DNA from: Clostridium sp. 1001275B_160808_H3
Lineage (GTDB): Bacteria; Bacillota; Clostridia; Clostridiales; Clostridiaceae
NCBI RefSeq assembly: GCF_015550425.1
Contig: NZ_JADNAT010000005.1
Span: 2,275 to 66,274, forward strand
Direction of reading: 5' to 3'
DNA length: 64,000 nt
The notes under the pieces were generated by a model that searched no databases, was not told the origin of the DNA, and worked only from the letters and a program-made list of their open reading frames with translations. Made by a program: the position numbers and the translations under genes. Positions within the stretch are counted from its first letter, which is position 1. Every line of letters starts with the position of its first letter. Below, piece by piece: positions 44,744 to 52,532 of this stretch.

Positions 44744-45178
44744 ATGTTTAACAAGAGAAGAATGTTTTATAGATACATTGGTTCAGGTTCGGCACGAAGA
44801 GTATTTGACCTAGGAAATGGATATGTGATAAAAATTGCAAAAAATGAAGCTGGAATAGCGCAAAATAAAGTTGAATATCAAATTTCATCAATAGATTCCT
44901 CAGATTTATTTGCAAAGGTGAAGGAAGCCTCTTATAATTTTGATTATCTAATAATGCAAAAAGCAGATAAAATAAACAATATTAAAGATATTCTTTATTA
45001 TTTTAATGTTAGAAGCATTGACGAACTCTTTAGCTTAAGAGAACTTCAGAATATTGTATATAGATATAATTTATTAGCAAATGATCTCTGCAGGACTAGT
45101 AGCTGGGGAATAGTTAATGGGGAACCAGTCATTATTGATTATGGTTTTACAAGAGAGGTTAGAGCAAGATATTATTAA
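44744..45178 (+). CDS. Minimal protein-kinase-like protein
   Basis: A 144-residue protein that looks like a reduced kinase fold. A Gly-rich loop IGSGSARRVFDLGNG is followed by VIKIAKN (candidate ATP-binding Lys) and a helix Glu (NKVEYQI). The metal-binding DFG equivalent is IIDYGFT near the C-terminus. The usual HRD catalytic loop is shortened to NDLCRTSSWGIVNG, and the C-lobe after it is missing, half the size of a normal kinase. It may be a nucleotide-binding pseudokinase of the kind found in phages and plasmids. It has a weak ribosome binding site. Function unknown. Confidence 0.6.
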   Translation: MFNKRRMFYRYIGSGSARRVFDLGNGYVIKIAKNEAGIAQNKVEYQISSIDSSDLFAKVKEASYNFDYLIMQKADKINNIKDILYYFNVRSIDELFSLRELQNIVYRYNLLANDLCRTSSWGIVNGEPVIIDYGFTREVRARYY

Positions 45179-45189
45179 GAGGTACAATT

Positions 45190-45260
45190 GAGAGTGTAAA
45201 AATAATTTTAAGCATTTATTTTAAGGAGTTACTGCATCGATCTATGAAGTTTACACTCTC
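45190..45260 (+). other. Long-range hairpin between kinase-like and GGDEF/EAL genes
   Basis: GAGAGTGTAAA (45190-45200) pairs perfectly with TTTACACTCTC (45250-45260), enclosing 49 bases that can fold further. No T-run follows, so it is either a weak terminator of the kinase-like gene or a structured leader. The rest of the 275-base gap is AT-rich. Confidence 0.55.
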
Positions 45261-45453
45261 TTAAATATATATGTATAATATAAATTAATTAATAATACTT
45301 TTTGGTTTTTACTGTAGAAAAATGCTATATCATTGAGTATAATTATTTTGTGAAACCCTATATTAAATTATAAGACAACTTTAAAAGTCGCAATTAGAAA
45401 AAGAGTACAAATAAATACAGATTAATAATTTATTTTATGGTTAGGGGGATGTA

Positions 45454-48339
45454 ATGGGTGGAAATTTGAAAAAGAAGATGTTTTCCTTCATAATATTTTT
45501 ATTTATTATCTTGAATTTTCAAGTTCCTATAAAGGCTGAATCAAATAAAAAAATATTAATTTTAAATTCATATAGTGAAGAGTTACAGTGGACTAGAGAT
45601 ATTGAGGAAGGTATACAAAAAACTCTAGGAGTAAGAGATGATTTAATATTATATTATGAATTTATGGACTTAAAAAATAATAGAGGCGAAACTTATATAT
45701 GCATATTAAATGAACTTTATACTGAGAAATATAAGAATACTAAATTTGATGCAATTATATGTTCAGATAATGATGCATTAAATTTCATGATAAATTATGG
45801 GGAGGATATTTTTGGAAGCATACCAGTTGTATTTTGTGGAATAAATAACTTTAATGATGAAATGCTTAAAGGAAAATCCAATTATACAGGAGTAGTGGAA
45901 GCTATAGATGTGCAGTCTACAATAGATAGTATATTATTTTTTCAGGAAGATGTAAAAGAGGTTATGGTAATTTCAGATTCTATGTCTTCTGGGAAGCTAA
46001 ATGAGGAATTAGTTAGAAAAGCTATATCTAAATATAGCTATGATATTAATTTTAATTTTTATAGAGATATTGATTTATCTGAAATTTTAGATAAAAGAAA
46101 TAATTTAAATAAAGAAACTGCTATTCTAATGATAGGACAATTAAAATCAGAAGCTGGTAATTATGTACCTTATGGTGAAATTAATAGCTATTTAAAAGAA
46201 TTAAATATACCCGTTTATGTGTGCTGGGATTTTATGTTAACAGATAATATTATAGGCGGGAAAGTAATAGATGGATATAGTCAAGGGAAAATTGCAGCAG
46301 AGATGACATTAAATATTTTAAATGGAGAGAATGTGCAAAATATACCTATTGAAAGAGAATCACCTAGTAAGTTCATATTTGATTATAATGAGTTAAATAA
46401 ATATGATATATCTATAGACAAGATTCCAAGTACATATAATATTATAAATAAGCCATTCTCATTTTATAGTACATATAAAATAGAAATATATATAGTTTCT
46501 ATCGTAATTTTATCTTTAGTAATTCTTATAGTAATATTAATTATTAATATAAAAAAAAGAATTATAACTGAAAAAGAATTAAGTAGAAATTATGATGAAC
46601 TAAATGTTGTTTATGAAGAACTTGCGGCTACAGAAGAGTCATTAGAAATGCAATATAATGAAGTACAAGCTAGTGAAGAGAGATATAAGCTTGCTGTTGA
46701 TGGAGCAAATGATATAATTTGGGAATATGATTTTAAAAATAAAGAACATTATTTATCAGATAAGTTTGGAAGCTTACTTGGATATACAATTTATAGTTCA
46801 GAAGATTTAATAGATACATTTAAAAAAATAATATTAAAGGAAGATTTAGAAAAAGTATTATTATTGTTTGAAGAACATTTAAATAAAAAATCTTCTTATT
46901 TTAATGTTGAATGTAGGGTAGTTGACATACTTAATAATATTAAGTGGGTATTTATAAGGGGTAAAGCATTAATTGATAGTGAAAATAATCCAGTAAAGAT
47001 TTCGGGCTCTATTTCAGATATTACTGAAAGAAAAAATGCAGAAGAAAAAATTGAAACTTTAGCGTTTTATGATCAATTAACTAGATTGCCTAATAAGCAT
47101 ATGTTCTTAGATAAAGTTGATGATGAATTATTAGGGGATTTAGAAACGGAATATAGAGGAGCAGCATTTTTAATTGATATAGATAATTTTAAAAATATAA
47201 ATGATACTTTAGGACATGATTATGGAGATGAATTCTTAAAATGTATTGCAAAAGAATTTATAAAAATTTTAGATAATGATGAATTTATATGTAAATTAGA
47301 TGGAGATGAATTTCTAATATTAAATTTAGACATCAATGGAAAATCAAAAGTTGAAGAACTAGCTATTAAAATTCTAGAATTATTTAAAAATCCATTTAAA
47401 GTTAAGGGAAAAAACATTTTTACTAGTGTAAGTATTGGTATAAGTATTTTTCCAAATGATGCTTCAAATAAATCAGAGCTTCTTAAAAATTCAGATATAG
47501 CTATGTATAAAGCTAAAGAAAATGGTAAAAATAGATATTTATTTTATCATGAAAGTATGTCTAAAGATATAGTTAGAAAATCGCAATTAATAGATGGTCT
47601 TAGAAATGCTATTTGTAAATCAGAATTTAAATTACTATATCAACCTCAAATAGATATTAATGATTCTAAAGTTATAGGAGCAGAAGCTTTATTAAGATGG
47701 ATAAGCAATTCCTTTGGAAATGTTTCACCAATAGAATTTATACCACTTGCAGAGCAAAGTGAATTAATAATATCAATTGGGGAATGGGTATTATACAATG
47801 CTTGCATAAAGAATAAGGAGTGGCTTGATAAAGGAATTACTCCAATGACTATAGCTGTTAATGTTTCAGTTATACAACTTTATCAAAGTAATTTCTTAAA
47901 TACAATAAAAGAAATATTAGATAAAAGTGGGCTACCAGCAGAATACTTAGAAATTGAAATAACAGAAAGCATAGTTATGAATAATATAGAAGAAAATTTA
48001 AAGGTACTTAATGAAATAAAAGATTTAGGAGTTAAAATAGCATTGGATGATTTTGGAACTGGATATTCATCTCTTAGCTATTTAAGATTACTTCCAATAG
48101 ATAAGCTTAAACTAGATAAATCATTTATAGATAATATACATAAAAGTGAAAATGATAGAGTGATAGCTGAATGTATAATTAAACTTGCACATGAAATGAA
48201 TATAATTGTTGTTGCAGAGGGGGTAGAAATAAAAGAACAGTTTGATATTTTATATGAAATAGGGTGTGATAGAATACAAGGATATTATTTTAGCAAGCCT
48301 ATTTCATCAGATGAATTTGAATTAATTATGAAATTATGA
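45454..48339 (+). CDS. Receptor-type GGDEF-EAL c-di-GMP protein
   Basis: A 961-residue membrane receptor. In order: signal peptide (8-25); an ABC-type substrate-binding-protein-like sensor outside the cell (KKILILNSYSEELQWTRDIEEGI onward, to about 320); a transmembrane segment (about 345-367); a coiled coil; a PAS domain (about 410-530); GGDEF (530-690); and EAL (700-955). The cyclase motif reads DGDEF rather than GGDEF, and I see no RxxD inhibitory site. The EAL motifs (AEALLRW, EITES, LDDFGTGYSSL, KLDKSFI, AEGVE) are intact, so phosphodiesterase activity is likely. GGGGGATGTA precedes the ATG. Confidence 0.92.
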   Translation: MGGNLKKKMFSFIIFLFIILNFQVPIKAESNKKILILNSYSEELQWTRDIEEGIQKTLGVRDDLILYYEFMDLKNNRGETYICILNELYTEKYKNTKFDAIICSDNDALNFMINYGEDIFGSIPVVFCGINNFNDEMLKGKSNYTGVVEAIDVQSTIDSILFFQEDVKEVMVISDSMSSGKLNEELVRKAISKYSYDINFNFYRDIDLSEILDKRNNLNKETAILMIGQLKSEAGNYVPYGEINSYLKELNIPVYVCWDFMLTDNIIGGKVIDGYSQGKIAAEMTLNILNGENVQNIPIERESPSKFIFDYNELNKYDISIDKIPSTYNIINKPFSFYSTYKIEIYIVSIVILSLVILIVILIINIKKRIITEKELSRNYDELNVVYEELAATEESLEMQYNEVQASEERYKLAVDGANDIIWEYDFKNKEHYLSDKFGSLLGYTIYSSEDLIDTFKKIILKEDLEKVLLLFEEHLNKKSSYFNVECRVVDILNNIKWVFIRGKALIDSENNPVKISGSISDITERKNAEEKIETLAFYDQLTRLPNKHMFLDKVDDELLGDLETEYRGAAFLIDIDNFKNINDTLGHDYGDEFLKCIAKEFIKILDNDEFICKLDGDEFLILNLDINGKSKVEELAIKILELFKNPFKVKGKNIFTSVSIGISIFPNDASNKSELLKNSDIAMYKAKENGKNRYLFYHESMSKDIVRKSQLIDGLRNAICKSEFKLLYQPQIDINDSKVIGAEALLRWISNSFGNVSPIEFIPLAEQSELIISIGEWVLYNACIKNKEWLDKGITPMTIAVNVSVIQLYQSNFLNTIKEILDKSGLPAEYLEIEITESIVMNNIEENLKVLNEIKDLGVKIALDDFGTGYSSLSYLRLLPIDKLKLDKSFIDNIHKSENDRVIAECIIKLAHEMNIIVVAEGVEIKEQFDILYEIGCDRIQGYYFSKPISSDEFELIMKL

Positions 48340-48370
48340 TAAATAAAAATATAGGATTAAATATAAATAA

Positions 48371-48403
48371 TATAAGAGTATGAAGAGCATTTATACTCTT
48401 ATA
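48371..48403. terminator. Terminator between convergent genes
   Basis: A perfect 11-bp stem TATAAGAGTAT/ATACTCTTATA with T- and A-rich flanks, able to act both ways. Confidence 0.85.
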
Positions 48404-48426
48404 TTATTTTGGCATTATATTAATAA

Positions 48427-49077
48427 TTATTTGAACTTTTCTGGAAATTGCTTGATTATTCCGTCAGAAAGTATATCTGCAAACATAATCATATGATCTT
48501 CTCCTCTATCAAATGCATCGATATCTGACTTCCAATCTTTCTTTAATCTAGCATTGACTGCTTCTAAAATCAAGTCTAAATGTTTGTGTAACATACTTTT
48601 TAAAGTTTTGTTTGAGTACTTAGGATTAGCAGAACTTAGGAAGTCGGCTATTTGGTCTGCATTTTGATACCATAATTTATTATATTTTTCAAAATCATTC
48701 TTGTTGCCACTTTGAGCTGCATCAAGAACTTGCCCAGCAAGCTGTATATGTTCTCTCAATATAGAAGATAGCTTATTTCCTGCTTCTTCACCATAGTAGG
48801 GTTTTATATAGTTTCCAATATCATCCTGATTTTTAAGAAGTCTTTCTAAGGCTGGGCCCTTATCTTCAAGAGAATCTATATCAGCTATAATATAATTCCT
48901 AGTCCATAGAACATGATCGATCCATAGTTTTCTTTCATTCATTTTTAAATCACATTTTGATTTAGTTAAAGTATCATTAGTGAAAGAAGTATTTTCTATG
49001 GCGTTAGCTTTTAATGGAATAAAAAATAAATTTAATAAGGATAGTAGGAATAAGGATTTTTTGAAAGTTTTCATCAT
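48427..49077 (-). CDS. Secreted helical protein, unknown
   Basis: A 216-residue protein with a clear signal peptide (MMKTFKKSLFLLSLLNLFF, cleavage near KANA-IE). The mature part is about 190 residues and all-helical in pattern, probably a bundle: LWIDHVLWTRNYIIADIDSL, HIQLAGQVLDAAQSG, NADQIADFLSS, HLDLILEAVNARLKKDW, DHMIMFADIL. The evenly placed His, Asp and Glu (HV..R, EH, H..L.L.E) recall ferritin-like or metal-binding bundles, but I cannot name the family. AAGGAG precedes the ATG. Single gene. Confidence 0.7.
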   Translation of the reverse strand: MMKTFKKSLFLLSLLNLFFIPLKANAIENTSFTNDTLTKSKCDLKMNERKLWIDHVLWTRNYIIADIDSLEDKGPALERLLKNQDDIGNYIKPYYGEEAGNKLSSILREHIQLAGQVLDAAQSGNKNDFEKYNKLWYQNADQIADFLSSANPKYSNKTLKSMLHKHLDLILEAVNARLKKDWKSDIDAFDRGEDHMIMFADILSDGIIKQFPEKFK

Positions 49078-49180
49078 TTGTATAATCTCCTTCTAGTTGT
49101 AGAATTTAATGTTAGTTTTTTCAAATATATGTTGATATATACTGATGAAAATACTGATATTTATTGAAATTTCTACTTAA

Positions 49181-49309
49181 GGGGAATATTTTTTTATAGC
49201 AATAGAAGTTGTAGAGAATGATATTAGTAAATCAAACTTAAAAGATTGGGTACATTATGTTTCATATTATACTGATATAAATGCTAATATTTTAGTGTTT
49301 GCAACCTGA
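49181..49309 (+). pseudogene. Short gene remnant without start codon
   Basis: An open stretch ending at TGA 49307-49309 translates to a protein-like sequence (IAIEVVENDISKSNLKDWVHYVSYY...). It has no start codon or ribosome binding site and is preceded by a TAA. It lies in the 492-base gap before the PhnA-type gene and is best read as a decayed end of some gene. No family assigned. The rest of the gap is AT-rich. Confidence 0.3.
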
Positions 49310-49569
49310 TAATGCCTATAGAAAAAATAATAGTGTGAATTTAAAATTTCTAATATATATAAAGTTACACTAGAAGTAAAATTAGAAATAAATATGTATA
49401 TAAAAATTAATTTTATAAGAACAAATAAGTATAATAATTGTAAATATAATGTGATTATGATAGTATAAAAATATATAAGGATTGCCTTATATATTTTTTT
49501 GTAAAGAACAATATTTTAATTAATATATTGTACAAGTTTAAATATTTAACTAATGGAGGAAATGGATTA

Positions 49570-49911
49570 ATGATAAGTTTACCAAATTGCCCAAAATGTA
49601 ATTCAGAATATACTTATGAAGATGGAAGTCTTTTAATATGTCCAGAATGTGCACATGAATGGACTTTAGACTCCGTAAATAATGATAATGAAGATGAAAA
49701 AGTAGTAAAAGATGCAAATGGAAATATTTTAAGCGATGGAGATTCTGTTACTATAATAAAGGATTTAAAAGTTAAGGGAAGTTCATCACCATTAAAGCAA
49801 GGTACTAAAGTAAAGAATATACGTTTAGTTGATGGAGATCATAATATTGATTGTAAAATTGATGGCTTTGGTGCTATGAAGTTAAAGTCAGAATTTGTTA
49901 AAAAGATTTAA
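49570..49911 (+). CDS. PhnA/YjdM-type zinc-ribbon protein
   Basis: A 113-residue protein. An N-terminal zinc ribbon ([28 protein letters not shown]) is followed by the PhnA beta-barrel domain ([42 protein letters not shown]...). Despite the name, these proteins are not proven phosphonate enzymes. The frame opens at a TTG at 49528; ATGGAGGAAATGG favours the ATG at 49570, which starts the conserved domain. Single gene with its own terminator. Confidence 0.92.
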   Translation: MISLPNCPKCNSEYTYEDGSLLICPECAHEWTLDSVNNDNEDEKVVKDANGNILSDGDSVTIIKDLKVKGSSSPLKQGTKVKNIRLVDGDHNIDCKIDGFGAMKLKSEFVKKI

Positions 49912-49953
49912 AGATAATATTTCGGTATAAAAAATTATATTGTATTAGTATAT

Positions 49954-49985
49954 AAAGTTGTATCTTTTGATACAACTTTTTTTTA
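49954..49985 (+). terminator. Terminator after the PhnA-type gene
   Basis: An 11-bp stem AAAGTTGTATC/GATACAACTTT around TTTT, then TTTTTT. Confidence 0.92.
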
Positions 49986-50109
49986 TAAAAAATAGAAAAA
50001 GGGGTTCATAAGTTACTTTTTTGGCAAATCAATTTCATAGCTAATACAGTATAAACGAATATAAATTGTACATCATATTAATGTAATTTAATTTATAGGA
50101 GGGATTAAA

Positions 50110-50364
50110 ATGAAAAATAAGCCTGATGATAGAAGCGATAATGTAGAAAGAATACAAGAAAATATCAATAACGTTTTAGAAAATATTCATTTAGCTAATG
50201 AAATGATTGATAAAACAGATGATCCCAAAACAATTGAAAATCTAGAAGAAAGAAATGAAAGAAGAGAAAGAGCGCTAAAAGGACTTCATAAGGAAATCAG
50301 AGATGAAGCAATAGCAAATGAAATTAAATCAAAAGTACTACCAAATGAAAATTCTTATAAATAA
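50110..50364 (+). CDS. tlp: Small acid-soluble spore protein Tlp
   Basis: An 84-residue, charged, Cys-free helical protein. It begins KPDDRSDNVERIQENINNVLENI, the signature start of Tlp, and continues with the typical ERNERRERALKGLHKEIRDEA. Tlp proteins accumulate in the spore core and are degraded on germination. The gene is therefore expected to be under the forespore sigma factor SigG, though I could not confirm a promoter by eye. TAGGAGGGATTAAA leads to the ATG. It is a single gene and direct evidence that the organism sporulates. Confidence 0.9.
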   Translation: MKNKPDDRSDNVERIQENINNVLENIHLANEMIDKTDDPKTIENLEERNERRERALKGLHKEIRDEAIANEIKSKVLPNENSYK

Positions 50365-50392
50365 TTAATTTGTAATAACTACAAGAAAAAAT

Positions 50393-50464
50393 AAAAGCCA
50401 TGCAAAGATGAAATTTAACATTAAAAATTAGTTTAATTTCATTTTTATGTATGGCTTTTGTTAT
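50393..50464 (+). terminator. Terminator after tlp
   Basis: The outer stem AAAAGCCAT/ATGGCTTTT encloses ATGAAATT/AATTTCAT; GTTATTTT follows. Confidence 0.85.
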
Positions 50465-50607
50465 TTTCTAAATGTTTTATTAATTTTAATGTAAAGTAGT
50501 TTAACAAATTAGTATAAATATTAATAATAAAAAGATTTTATATTATAATTTAATTATTATTGACTAGAACCTAAGGGAATAGATTAGCATAGATTTGAGG
50601 TGATAGT

Positions 50608-51531
50608 ATGTTAATAAATGAAGTTGTTAATTTAACAGGACTAACTAAAAAAGCTATTAGTTATTATGAAAAACATGAGCTAATAAAATCAAAGAGGAAT
50701 AAAAATGGATATAGAGAATATTCAAAAGAAGATATATCGTTATTAAATGAAATATCTTTGTATAGAAAGTTAGATATATCTATTAAAGATATTAAAAGAA
50801 TAATAAATAGCAATAACAAGAAGGAAATATTAAATAATGTTATTAAAGATAAATATAAAAAAGAAATTGAAATAAAAATACAAAGGGTATATTTAAATAG
50901 GATTATATCTGGAGATTTAAGTGAAGAAAGCATTAGAAATTTAAATGAAGAAATTATAGTAGATGAAAAAAGTAGTGGTGAGTTTATAAAGAGAGAATTA
51001 AAAAGATCCTTTCCAAGTGGACTAGGGTTATATTTAGCCCATCACTTTTCACCATATCTAAACGAACCAATAGATACTTTGGAAAAGTATGATGCATGGC
51101 TTAAAATAGTAGGTTTTCTAGATGATATGCCAGATATAAAAATACCTAAATTTATTGAATTAGCATATGAAAATATGTCAGAGGAAATACAAAAGAATAT
51201 AGCTGAAAATACAAGAAAAGAAATATACAATATGTTAAATGCTGAAGGAGAAGAATTAGAAAAATATAAAGAAAAGCTTATAAAAAATATCGATATGCAA
51301 AATGATAAATCTATATTAAAAGTTATGCAACCTTTTTACAAGTTTAAAAAGAATATGCTTGAATTTTTTAATAGCAGTGGGTATTATGATATATTTATAC
51401 CGAATATGAGAATTCTAAGTAGTGAATATAATGAGTATCAAGATAACCTTATAAAATTAAATGATAAGATATCAAAGGAATTAGGAATAAAATATGATGA
51501 AAATATGAGAATAGTAAGAGAGAAGATTTGA
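50608..51531 (+). CDS. MerR-family transcriptional regulator
   Basis: A 307-residue protein. The N-terminal MerR winged helix (EVVNLTGLTKKAISYYEKHELI...NGYREYSKEDISLLNEISLYRKLDISIKDIKRII) occupies residues 1-72. A coiled-coil linker and a large, unrecognised, mostly helical ligand-binding domain (about 110-307) follow. The sensor domain is much longer than in metal-sensing MerR proteins, suggesting a small-molecule or drug sensor. GAGGTGATAGT leads to the ATG. No partner gene is evident. Confidence 0.88.
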   Translation: MLINEVVNLTGLTKKAISYYEKHELIKSKRNKNGYREYSKEDISLLNEISLYRKLDISIKDIKRIINSNNKKEILNNVIKDKYKKEIEIKIQRVYLNRIISGDLSEESIRNLNEEIIVDEKSSGEFIKRELKRSFPSGLGLYLAHHFSPYLNEPIDTLEKYDAWLKIVGFLDDMPDIKIPKFIELAYENMSEEIQKNIAENTRKEIYNMLNAEGEELEKYKEKLIKNIDMQNDKSILKVMQPFYKFKKNMLEFFNSSGYYDIFIPNMRILSSEYNEYQDNLIKLNDKISKELGIKYDENMRIVREKI

Positions 51532-51634
51532 GGAGTAGAATTATACTACTTTTTATTTTTATGATAAAATCAAAATAAGAATAAACTTAGTATAATACTG
51601 GATGAAGTATATTTATAGAAATGGAGAATAGAAA

Positions 51635-52054
51635 ATGGATTATAGAGTATTTGATGAAAGAATTGTTTTAAGATTAGAAAAGGGAGAAGAAGTTATTGAA
51701 TCTATTAAAAAAGTTTGTGAAGAACAAAAAATAATAGCAGGTTCAATATCAGGGTTAGGGGCTACTAATCATGTAGTTGTAGGCTTATTTAAGCCAAATG
51801 AAAAGAAATATTATTCATCTACTTATGAAGATGACTTTGAAATTACAAATATTACAGGAAATATATCAGTAATGGATGAGGAAGTATATTTACATATACA
51901 TGGAACTTTTGCAAATTTAGAGGGAAAATGTATAGGTGGACATTTAAATAAAGCAGTTATCAGTGCTACAGCAGAAATAATAATAAATAGAATAAATGGA
52001 GCTATAGGAAGAAAATTTGATGAGAATATAGGCTTAAATCTTATTGAATTTTAA
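51635..52054 (+). CDS. DUF296/PCC-domain protein
   Basis: A 139-residue protein filled by a PPC/DUF296 domain. IVLRLEKGEEVIESIKKVCEEQKIIAGSISGLGA is the start, YLHIHGTFANLEGKCIGGHL gives the conserved His pair and GGH, and the end has ATAEIII. In plants the domain sits beside AT-hooks; in bacteria it stands alone, forms trimers and may bind metal. Function unknown. AATGGAGAATAG precedes the ATG. Confidence 0.9.
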   Translation: MDYRVFDERIVLRLEKGEEVIESIKKVCEEQKIIAGSISGLGATNHVVVGLFKPNEKKYYSSTYEDDFEITNITGNISVMDEEVYLHIHGTFANLEGKCIGGHLNKAVISATAEIIINRINGAIGRKFDENIGLNLIEF

Positions 52055-52173
52055 CTGACTTAGTTTAAATCAGAATATTTAATAAATATTTAAAATTCAT
52101 ATAGTGGAAATATTTACAATTAATATACAAACTTTTTTTCTAATTAATTAAAATTAATTATTTAATAACCCCG

Positions 52174-52216
52174 AAAATAAAGAATCCTATGTATTTGGAT
52201 TCTTTATTTTTTATTT
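52174..52216 (+). terminator. Terminator after the DUF296 gene
   Basis: A perfect 14-bp stem AAAATAAAGAATCC/GGATTCTTTATTTT around TATGTATTT, then TTATTTT. Confidence 0.92.
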
Positions 52217-52305
52217 TAAGGCTTTATTATGTAAGTTTAAAGAATTTACTTAATAGTATAGAAGTTTTTTAAAACTTATAGAATGAAAAAATTTCCATAA
52301 AATCG

Positions 52306-52334
52306 TTGACTGGTGGAGTTATTTTATATATAAT
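52306..52334 (+). promoter_or_regulatory. Promoter of GH84 gene 1
   Basis: TTGACT (52306-52311), 17 bases, TATAAT (52329-52334). The -35 region reads CGTTGAC, as in the promoter of GH84 gene 2. The leader to the start codon is about 190 bases. Confidence 0.82.
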
Positions 52335-52364
52335 GTAAAAGTAAGTTAAAATTTGTTAAAATTT

Positions 52365-52398
52365 AGCGTGTAATCTAATTAATTTAGAGCATTAGCTG
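52365..52398 (+). promoter_or_regulatory. Conserved antiterminator-like leader hairpin, GH84 gene 1
   Basis: This block is nearly identical to 56559-56592. It can fold as AGC/GCT, a GTG bulge, TAAT/ATTA, an AGC bulge on the other side, and CTAA/TTAG around a 5-base loop. Its last five bases (AGCTG) are the first bases of the terminator stem at 52394-52425, so hairpin and terminator exclude each other. The geometry resembles the RAT sites of BglG/LicT-type antiterminators, but the sequence is different. Confidence 0.75.
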
Positions 52399-52432
52399 GA
52401 AAAGGTAAGTATATCTTTTCCAGCTTTTTTTT
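52394..52432 (+). terminator. Leader terminator of GH84 gene 1
   Basis: A perfect 11-bp stem AGCTGGAAAAG/CTTTTCCAGCT, loop of 10, and a run of eight T. It lies between the promoter and the gene, so it should attenuate transcription unless relieved by the upstream hairpin. Confidence 0.9.
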
Positions 52433-52532
52433 ATTAGTAATATTGTTTAATTTAATATGATTAATTATTATTAAAAGCTTAATTTATATTAAATTACATT
52501 ATTATATAATTTTTATTAAGGGGGACCAAATA

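Noticed and set aside
45190..45260. Hairpin upstream of the GGDEF-EAL gene as a c-di-GMP riboswitch
   Set aside because: No c-di-GMP-I or -II core motif is present; only a long outer stem is seen.
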